Below are positions 1-5,074 of a stretch of 5,074 nucleotides of DNA, one piece after another (the first letter of the stretch is position 1; each line of letters begins with the position of its first letter). The translations under genes were made by a program, and so were the position numbers. This DNA is from Elusimicrobiota bacterium (GTDB lineage Bacteria > Elusimicrobiota > Endomicrobiia > Endomicrobiales > Endomicrobiaceae): positions 1-5,074 of the forward strand of contig JAIRQB010000091.1 in NCBI GenBank assembly GCA_031256695.1, given 5' to 3'. The notes below the pieces were generated by a model that made no database searches, was not told the DNA's origin, and saw nothing but the letters and a program-made list of their open reading frames with translations.

Positions 1-469
1 AAAAAGAGAAGGATATTGCAATGGATTTACTCTGGGTTCGCACGGACAATACTTTGTAGATAGACAATCTTCAAAAAATATTCAGTTTCCATATGAAAGT
101 TATGCCGCTCACTATTGTCTTGGAATACTTTACACAAGAAATGAAAACATTGATGAGAAAAAGATATACAAATTAGACGATATCGTAAGTATTGCTTCAG
201 TAATCAAAAATATAGAATTCTTTTTTATTGAAAAATGGAAAATTGCCAGCGATAAAAGCGGCAGCGGAAATACGGCTAATATCGGGAGTGTGAAAAAAAT
301 TGATGATTTACTTTTCGGGAATGGAACTTTTGCGAAATACGGCGAGACTATTTTTGACGATTACTGGATAAATTACGGCAAGATTACAATAAAAAACAAG
401 AATGGGAATCTTAAAAAAATTACAAATATAGATGAATTTTTACAGTATAGAGGAATTCTCAAAAAATGA
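1..469 (+). CDS. EcoRV-like type II restriction endonuclease, 3' part (5' end outside window)
   Basis: Frame 2 is open from base 2 to a TGA at 467-469, giving 155 C-terminal residues of a gene that begins upstream. The product should be a homodimeric Mg2+-dependent endonuclease cutting GATATC to blunt ends in unmethylated invading DNA. Evidence is a hand comparison with EcoRV recalled from memory: FTLG near the visible start, a PYESYAAHYCLGILYTR stretch matching PFDQYIAHWIIGYVYTR, then KWKIASDKSGSGNTANIGS (bases 233-289) matching KWVIAGDLAGSGNTTNIGS, and a DYWINYGK end matching DYWRNYER. GSGNTA corresponds to the EcoRV recognition loop 182-187, with Gly182, Gly184, Asn185 and Thr186 kept and Thr187 replaced by Ala. 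The visible part begins at about EcoRV residue 97, so the catalytic Asp74, Asp90 and Lys92 equivalents lie outside the window and cannot be checked. The stop overlaps the methyltransferase start. The gene is strongly AT-rich. The family is near certain; activity is not testable here. Confidence 0.9.
   Translation, partial: KREGYCNGFTLGSHGQYFVDRQSSKNIQFPYESYAAHYCLGILYTRNENIDEKKIYKLDDIVSIASVIKNIEFFFIEKWKIASDKSGSGNTANIGSVKKIDDLLFGNGTFAKYGETIFDDYWINYGKITIKNKNGNLKKITNIDEFLQYRGILKK
449..455 (+). promoter_or_regulatory. Probable ribosome binding site of the methyltransferase, inside the endonuclease gene
   Basis: AGAGGAA lies about 10-12 bases before the ATG at 466, within the last codons of the endonuclease gene. 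The spacing is a little long. Together with the ATGA stop/start overlap it suggests that methyltransferase translation is coupled to that of the endonuclease, although an independent upstream promoter cannot be excluded. Confidence 0.5.
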
Positions 470-1374
470 AATTGATTAGACCGCCTATCAAATGTCAGGG
501 AATAAAAATAAAACTTGTCCCTTGGATTAAAGACAAAATTTCAAACATTTCAAATTATGAAGTGTGGTATGAGCCTTTTATGGGTTCGGGCGCTGTGGGT
601 TTTAATATTGAACCGAATACAGCCGTTTTTGGCGATACAAATCCGCACTTAATAAAATTTTATAACGATATAAAGTCTGAAACTATTACTTATAAATCTG
701 TTAAAGAGCATTTGACTCAAGAATCTTTTAAATTGTTAGCAGGCAAAGACGGTTATTATAAAGAAGTCCGCGAAAGATTTAATAAAACTCCAAACTCTTT
801 TGATTTCATTTTTTTAAACAGATGCTGCTTTAATGGAATGATACGATTCAATTCTAACGGAAAATTCAATGTCCCTTTTTGCCAAAAACCAAATAGGCTT
901 TCAAAATCTTATATCACGAAAATAAGCAATCAAATTAAAGAAGTTAGCGGCATTATAAAACGCAATAATTATTCTTTTGCCGTATGCAATTTTAATGAAT
1001 TGATAAGCAGAGCCTCTGCCGGCGATATCATTTATTGCGACCCTCCTTATATAGACAGATATTGCGATTATTTTAACGGCTGGAAGCAAGAAGATGAAAT
1101 CAATCTTTTTGAATGCCTAAATAAAACAGAAGCGAAATTTATTCTCTCAACTTGGCACAGCAATAAATATAGAAAAAACTCATATATAGAAAAGATATGG
1201 GATAATTTTTTTATAGATACTAAAGAGCATTTTTATTATCTTGGAGCAAGTCAAAAAAATAGAAATGCTGTAAGGGAAGCGCTTGTTTCCAATTTTAAAG
1301 ATAACAGCGTCTCTAAAAATAAAGTTTTTGACTTTCATCATCGGCAAAACTTCAGACAGACTATTTTGATATAA
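466..1374 (+). CDS. EcoRV-type DNA adenine N6-methyltransferase (D12 class)
   Basis: This 302-residue protein should transfer a methyl group from S-adenosylmethionine to adenine in GATATC, protecting the host from the endonuclease encoded just upstream. Dam/D12-class motifs are in order: an N-terminal PPIKCQGIKIKLVPW segment (residues 6-20), SAM-binding motif I EPFMGSG (36-42), DTNPHLIKFY (57-66), the FLNRCCFNGMIRFN segment with FNVPF (116-138), and catalytic motif IV DPPY (192-195). The protein resembles M.EcoRV, as I remember it, almost from end to end: DTNPHLI, YYKEVRERFN, CFNGMIRFNS, KPNR, YITKISNQ, STWH and TKEHFY are all shared, and the length is close to the roughly 298 residues of M.EcoRV. 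The start is set by that match (MKLIRPPIKCQG against an MKDKVFVPPIKSQG-like start). The last 25 or so residues (from about 278) are basic and show no motif I recognise. The start overlaps the endonuclease stop by 4 bases. Base composition is AT-rich compared with secA, consistent with transfer. Target specificity is inferred from the family. Confidence 0.95.
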   Translation: MKLIRPPIKCQGIKIKLVPWIKDKISNISNYEVWYEPFMGSGAVGFNIEPNTAVFGDTNPHLIKFYNDIKSETITYKSVKEHLTQESFKLLAGKDGYYKEVRERFNKTPNSFDFIFLNRCCFNGMIRFNSNGKFNVPFCQKPNRLSKSYITKISNQIKEVSGIIKRNNYSFAVCNFNELISRASAGDIIYCDPPYIDRYCDYFNGWKQEDEINLFECLNKTEAKFILSTWHSNKYRKNSYIEKIWDNFFIDTKEHFYYLGASQKNRNAVREALVSNFKDNSVSKNKVFDFHHRQNFRQTILI

Positions 1375-1397
1375 AGCATAAAAAATGCAGGTAAAAC

Positions 1398-1404
1398 AGG
1401 GGGA
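1398..1404 (+). promoter_or_regulatory. Ribosome binding site supporting a GTG start for the GH18 gene
   Basis: The purine run AGGGGGA ends 3 bases before the GTG at 1408. No in-frame ATG lies between the methyltransferase stop and this GTG, and the signal peptide begins exactly here with a Lys-Lys pair, so the GTG is the best start. Confidence 0.6.
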
Positions 1405-1407
1405 CTT

Positions 1408-2352
1408 GTGAAAAAGTTTTTTTTACCGGTTATCGTTTTGTTTTTAGCGCTTTCAGCCTCGGCGCAAGAGAATTTTACTTTTGGAGAGATTTGGGCTTAT
1501 CTCTCAAGCGGAGAAGAGAGTTCTCTAAAAGCATCTTATCCTATTACCGATATAGGATATTTCGGCGCAGATATAAATTGGGCGGGCAAACTTGTAAATG
1601 TTCCAGACAGAAAAAAAATCAAAAATTTTAAAGGCAGAGTTCATCTTGTAGCGGCTCAAGTCAGCAACCGCGCTGTTACTCATTTCGTTTTAGACCCGAG
1701 TTTGCCTTTCAGAGATAAATTGATTGACGATATAGTCAAGGCTTCTGCAAATTTTGACGGGGTTCAAATTGATTTTGAATTAGTGCCCACTTCCGACAGA
1801 AATAATTTTTATTCATTTCTTTCAATTTTAAAGAAAAAACTTGGGAAAAAAACTTTGAGCGTCGCTGTATCAGCGCGGATAAAATATATTGACGACGCAT
1901 ATGAGTATGAAAAAATAGCCGCTATTGTTGATAGGGTTATCGTGATGGGCTATGACGAGCATTGGTCAAGCAGCGCGCCAGGCTCAGTCGCTTCTTTGGA
2001 TTGGTGCAAAAAGACGGCGGAATACGCTCTTAAAACAATTCCGCGGGAAAAATTTGTAATGGGTATGCCTTTTTACAGCCGCGCTTGGAGCAATATAAAC
2101 CCCGCTAAAGCCTATAAATATTCAGGTTTAAAAAAATTGACGGCTGATAAAAATATAACTCAAATTGAATTCAAAGACGGCGCGCCTTTTTTTACCTATC
2201 AAGAAACCGTAAATGTGACAGTGTTTTTTGAAGACAGCGCAACGGCGGTTTTAAGGTTTCAAATTTATTCCTCTATGAATATAAAAAATATCGCTTTTTG
2301 GCGTCTCGGGCAAGAAGACCCCGCCGTTTGGCAAGCGTTAAAAAAGCAATAA
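1408..2352 (+). CDS. Secreted glycoside hydrolase family 18 protein (glycan/peptidoglycan hydrolase-like)
   Basis: This 314-residue protein has a Sec signal peptide: Lys2-Lys3, a hydrophobic core at about residues 4-15, and a likely signal peptidase I site ASA|QE after residue 19. The rest is a single GH18 (beta/alpha)8-barrel domain with no LysM or carbohydrate-binding module. The catalytic strand is FDGVQIDFE (116-124), with Glu124 as expected acid/base and Asp122 as the helper for the substrate-assisted mechanism; the third-last acidic position of the classical DxxDxDxE motif is Gln120. Other family marks are VMGYD (179-183, Tyr182), IPREKFVMGMPFYSRAW (211-227) and the closing FWRLGQED (297-304) with the barrel-end Trp298. 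It probably acts outside the cytoplasmic membrane on peptidoglycan or a chitin-like polymer; the substrate cannot be read from sequence. It starts at GTG, 33 bases after the methyltransferase and 29 bases before secA, possibly sharing a transcript with secA. Related single-domain proteins are, as I recall, found in spirochaetes. Confidence 0.88.
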   Translation: MKKFFLPVIVLFLALSASAQENFTFGEIWAYLSSGEESSLKASYPITDIGYFGADINWAGKLVNVPDRKKIKNFKGRVHLVAAQVSNRAVTHFVLDPSLPFRDKLIDDIVKASANFDGVQIDFELVPTSDRNNFYSFLSILKKKLGKKTLSVAVSARIKYIDDAYEYEKIAAIVDRVIVMGYDEHWSSSAPGSVASLDWCKKTAEYALKTIPREKFVMGMPFYSRAWSNINPAKAYKYSGLKKLTADKNITQIEFKDGAPFFTYQETVNVTVFFEDSATAVLRFQIYSSMNIKNIAFWRLGQEDPAVWQALKKQ

Positions 2353-2370
2353 GTTTAAATTAAAAAATAT

Positions 2371-2376
2371 AAGGAG
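2371..2376 (+). promoter_or_regulatory. Strong ribosome binding site of secA
   Basis: AAGGAG sits 5 bases before the ATG at 2382 in an otherwise very AT-rich 29-base gap. It is the best Shine-Dalgarno sequence in the window and fixes the secA start, which also matches the usual N-terminus of the family. Confidence 0.8.
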
Positions 2377-2381
2377 CATTT

Positions 2382-5045
2382 ATGTTAGCGAAACTTTTAG
2401 GCGCTGTTTTCGGCTCTCAAACTCAAAGAGATATTAAATCCATTTTGCCGATAGTTGAAAAAACTAATTCCTTTGAGGAGTCAATAAAAAATCTAACAGA
2501 TGAAGAATTAAAAAATAAAACTGTTGAATTTAGACAGAGATTAGAAAACGGAGAAAGCCTTGACGAACTTTTGCCCGAAGCCTTTGCCTGCGTCAGAGAA
2601 GCCTCAATTAGAACTTTAGGTCTTAGGCATTTTGACGTTCAAATTATAGGCGGATACGTTTTGCACACTGGACGCATTGCTGAGATGAAAACAGGCGAGG
2701 GGAAAACTCTTGTTGCCACTCTTGCCGCATATTTAAACGCGCTGCCGCAAAAAGGCGTCCATATAGTTACAGTAAACGATTATCTTGCGCAAAGAGATAG
2801 AAAGTGGATGGGCGTAATTTATGAAAAGTTAGGGCTTACAGTCGGCAATATATCAAACGATTCAAGCAGAGAAGAAAGAAAAGCCGCATATAATTGCGAC
2901 ATAACATATGTGACAAACAATGAAATAGGTTTTGATTATTTAAGAGACAATATGACGCAAAGCAAAGAGGACAGAGTTTTAAGAGATTTGCATTTTTGCA
3001 TTATTGACGAAGTTGACTCCATTTTAATTGATGAAGCGAGAACCCCTCTCATAATATCGGGCGCGGGAGAAAAATCAACCGACAAATATTATCTCTGCAA
3101 TAGAATTGTCCCGATGTTGAAAGGGCGCAAAATTACTGAGAGCGAAGAAGTAAAGGCAAAATATGAAGGCGTGGATTTATCAAAAGGATACGATTATTTA
3201 ATAGACGAGAAAAACAAATCGGTAGTTTTAACCGAGCAGGGAGTTCAAAAATCCGAGAAAATTTTAGGCGTCAAAAACATATACGACGATTTGCAGTCTG
3301 AGTGGGTTCACCATATAACTCAATCTTTGCGCGCGCATAATTTATATCACAGGGATATTGAATATGTCGTAAAAGACGGCGAGGTAATTATAGTTGATGA
3401 ATTTACGGGGCGTCTTATGCCGGGGCGGAGATGGTCTGAGGGTCTCCATCAGGCTGTTGAGGCTAAAGAGAATTTGAGAATAGCGGAAGAAAATCAAACT
3501 CTTGCGACAATCACTTTTCAAAACTTTTTTAGAATGTATAAAAAAATAGCGGGTATGACGGGGACAGCCGCTACTGAGGCTTCAGAATTTTGGGAAATAT
3601 ATAAATTGGCGGTTATTGAAATTCCAACCAATAATCCGATGATAAGGCAGGATTTTGCCGATGTAATTTACAGGACGGAAAAAGAAAAAGACGCCGCTAT
3701 AGTTTCAGAAATTGAAAAATGTTGGCGGACAGGACAGCCTGTTTTAGTAGGCACTCGCTCAATAGAAAAGTCTGAAAAAATTTCAGCAATGCTGCGCAAA
3801 AAGGGAATTCCACATCAAGTTTTAAACGCCAAATATCACGAAGCGGAAGCCCAAATTATCGCAAATGCCGGCGCTAAAGCGGCTGTCACAATCGCTACGA
3901 ATATGGCGGGCAGAGGAACTGATATTGTTTTAGGCGCGGGCGATTTATCTCAAAACAGCGAGATAAAAAAACTCGGCGGTCTGCACATAATAGGCACAGA
4001 AAGGCACGAGTCGCGCCGCATAGACAATCAACTTCGCGGACGCTCGGGGCGTCAAGGCGACCCGGGTTCTTCAAGATTTTTTCTCTCTATGGAAGATGAA
4101 TTGATGAGGCTTTTCGGCTCTGAGAGAATGTCTGTAATAATGCAGAAATTAGGATTGCAGGAAGGAGAAGATATTCAGCATCCTTGGATTACAAAGGCGG
4201 TAGAAGGCGCTCAGAAAAAAGTTGAAGCGATGAATTTTGACATAAGAAAACAACTGATAGATTTTGATAATGTGATGAATAAACAAAGAGAAGCCGTCTA
4301 TAATTTGCGCAATGAAATACTTGAAGGCGGGGATATTACAAACACTATAAAGGATATGATGGCTGAATCCATTGAGGAAAAACTATCAGAATGGACTCAA
4401 TCAAAATATCCCGAAGAATGGGATTTTGCAAGCATAGAGGCTTGGATAGCGAGGAGTTTCGGCATTAAATACGACACCAAAGAAATTCAAGAAGCGGCTA
4501 ATTTAAATCAAGTTGTTTTAAACGACGAGGTAAAAGAAAAAGTTTTAAGCAGGTATGAAGAGAGGAAAAATGAACTCGGCGCTGAAATTTTAGAACATAT
4601 ACAAAGAATGATACTTTTGCAGATGATTGATTCTTCTTGGCGCGACCATTTATATGAATTAGACCAGTTGAGACGCGGAATAGGTTTTAGAGCATATGCG
4701 CAAAAGGACCCGAAAATTGAATATCAAAAAGAGTCTTTCGCTCTTTTTGAATCTATGATGAAAAGAATAAGAGACAATACAATAGAGTATATTTTTAGAG
4801 TTCAAGTGATTTTAGAGCAAAGACCTCATTTGCAAACTCAAAATGCCGCCGCCTCTCAAACGGCAAATCAAAATCAAATTCAAAACAACCGCCAACTTGG
4901 ACAAAATCCCCATATACAAAACGCCAAACAAAAGAACGCTCAAGCAAAAAACGGAAATCAAAGCAATGAAATACATAAAATTGGGCGCAATGACCCCTGC
5001 CCTTGCGGCAGCGGAAAGAAATATAAAAAGTGTTGCGGGAAATAA
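2382..5045 (+). CDS. secA: Protein translocase subunit SecA (preprotein translocase ATPase)
   Basis: SecA is the peripheral ATPase that binds preproteins and drives them through the SecYEG channel in the cytoplasmic membrane. The 887-residue product is complete and close to the E. coli length of 901. Domains in order: nucleotide-binding domain 1 with Walker A MKTGEGKT (102-109), VTVNDYLAQRD (129-139) and the DEVD Walker B/DEAD motif (209-212), followed by EARTPLIISG (218-227); the preprotein cross-linking domain from about 228 to 370; TGTA (393-396); nucleotide-binding domain 2 with NMAGRGTDI (507-515) and the arginine-finger region QLRGRSGRQGD (550-560); helical scaffold and wing domains (about 600-815) including SSWRDHLYELDQLRRGI (751-767); a Gln/Asn-rich linker (about 816-865); and the C-terminal zinc-binding motif with Cys873, Cys875, Cys884 and Cys885, which in other bacteria contacts SecB or ribosomes. 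The loop after NMAGRGTDIVLG (about 518-531) is short, so the variable insert of E. coli SecA is absent. All key residues are present. It is probably essential. Confidence 0.99.
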   Translation: MLAKLLGAVFGSQTQRDIKSILPIVEKTNSFEESIKNLTDEELKNKTVEFRQRLENGESLDELLPEAFACVREASIRTLGLRHFDVQIIGGYVLHTGRIAEMKTGEGKTLVATLAAYLNALPQKGVHIVTVNDYLAQRDRKWMGVIYEKLGLTVGNISNDSSREERKAAYNCDITYVTNNEIGFDYLRDNMTQSKEDRVLRDLHFCIIDEVDSILIDEARTPLIISGAGEKSTDKYYLCNRIVPMLKGRKITESEEVKAKYEGVDLSKGYDYLIDEKNKSVVLTEQGVQKSEKILGVKNIYDDLQSEWVHHITQSLRAHNLYHRDIEYVVKDGEVIIVDEFTGRLMPGRRWSEGLHQAVEAKENLRIAEENQTLATITFQNFFRMYKKIAGMTGTAATEASEFWEIYKLAVIEIPTNNPMIRQDFADVIYRTEKEKDAAIVSEIEKCWRTGQPVLVGTRSIEKSEKISAMLRKKGIPHQVLNAKYHEAEAQIIANAGAKAAVTIATNMAGRGTDIVLGAGDLSQNSEIKKLGGLHIIGTERHESRRIDNQLRGRSGRQGDPGSSRFFLSMEDELMRLFGSERMSVIMQKLGLQEGEDIQHPWITKAVEGAQKKVEAMNFDIRKQLIDFDNVMNKQREAVYNLRNEILEGGDITNTIKDMMAESIEEKLSEWTQSKYPEEWDFASIEAWIARSFGIKYDTKEIQEAANLNQVVLNDEVKEKVLSRYEERKNELGAEILEHIQRMILLQMIDSSWRDHLYELDQLRRGIGFRAYAQKDPKIEYQKESFALFESMMKRIRDNTIEYIFRVQVILEQRPHLQTQNAAASQTANQNQIQNNRQLGQNPHIQNAKQKNAQAKNGNQSNEIHKIGRNDPCPCGSGKKYKKCCGK

Positions 5046-5074
5046 TTTTATTTTGAATTCAAAGGGTATATTCA
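5046..5074. other. Short AT-rich tail after secA, no gene seen
   Basis: Only 29 bases remain after the secA stop. They contain a 12-base perfect palindrome (TTTGAATTCAAA, 5052-5063), which has no spacer or following T-run and so does not look like an intrinsic terminator. The AAAGGG at 5061-5066 could be the ribosome binding site of a following gene, but no start codon is within reach. Confidence 0.4.

Noticed and set aside
901..1089. 62-codon open frame on the - strand
   Set aside because: It lies wholly inside the methyltransferase gene over its conserved catalytic region, with no recognisable protein features; it is a shadow of the coding frame.
1328..1375. TTGACT (1328-1333) and TATAAA (1370-1375) as a promoter for the GH18-secA pair
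   Set aside because: The spacing is 36 bases instead of about 17, so the boxes do not form one promoter; in such AT-rich DNA isolated matches are expected.
1376..1388. GCAT-A5-ATGC inverted repeat after the methyltransferase stop as a terminator
   Set aside because: A 4-base AT-containing stem with no following T-run is too weak for an intrinsic terminator.
2368..2373. TATAAG as a -10 box for secA
   Set aside because: It overlaps the ribosome binding site and would start transcription too close to or inside the gene.
2382..5045. SecA2-type accessory translocase
   Set aside because: The length, full domain set, C-terminal zinc motif and intact ATPase motifs fit the housekeeping SecA, and no accessory Sec genes are seen beside it.
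5052..5063. TTTGAATTCAAA palindrome as terminator or operator
   Set aside because: It has no loop, is AT-rich, and occurs once; nothing ties it to a regulator.

Overview
The window is a compact, AT-rich bacterial stretch with four genes, all on the + strand: the 3' part of an EcoRV-type restriction endonuclease (1-469, cut by the window edge), its adenine methyltransferase (466-1374), a secreted glycoside hydrolase family 18 protein (1408-2352) and a complete secA (2382-5045). The last 29 bases hold no recognisable gene. The gaps are 33 and 29 bases long, and the two restriction-modification genes overlap by 4 bases.

The first two genes form a type II restriction-modification system. Both proteins can be matched by eye, from memory, to the EcoRV pair of Escherichia coli. 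The endonuclease keeps almost the whole DNA-recognition loop, so GATATC is the likely target, and the methyltransferase would protect that site by adenine N6-methylation. The layout differs from the E. coli system: here endonuclease and methyltransferase are in tandem with an ATGA stop/start overlap, not divergent, and no controller gene is visible. These two genes look richer in A+T than secA in the lines sampled by hand, which fits a horizontally acquired defence module next to housekeeping genes.

The other two genes concern export and the cell envelope. The GH18 protein has a clear Sec signal peptide and is probably a periplasmic or extracellular glycan (peptidoglycan or chitin-like) hydrolase. 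SecA is the ATPase motor of the Sec pathway that would export proteins of this kind. They are 29 bases apart on the same strand and may be co-transcribed.

Organism: low G+C, a full-length SecA with a C-terminal CxCx8CC zinc motif, and a GH18 type that I associate with spirochaetes and similar low-GC anaerobes. An Elusimicrobiota (Endomicrobium-like) or Treponema-like host is possible, but this is a weak inference. I found no tRNA, rRNA, CRISPR array, insertion sequence or convincing terminator. The biology is of recognisable families; the most unusual point is the architecture of the EcoRV-like system.
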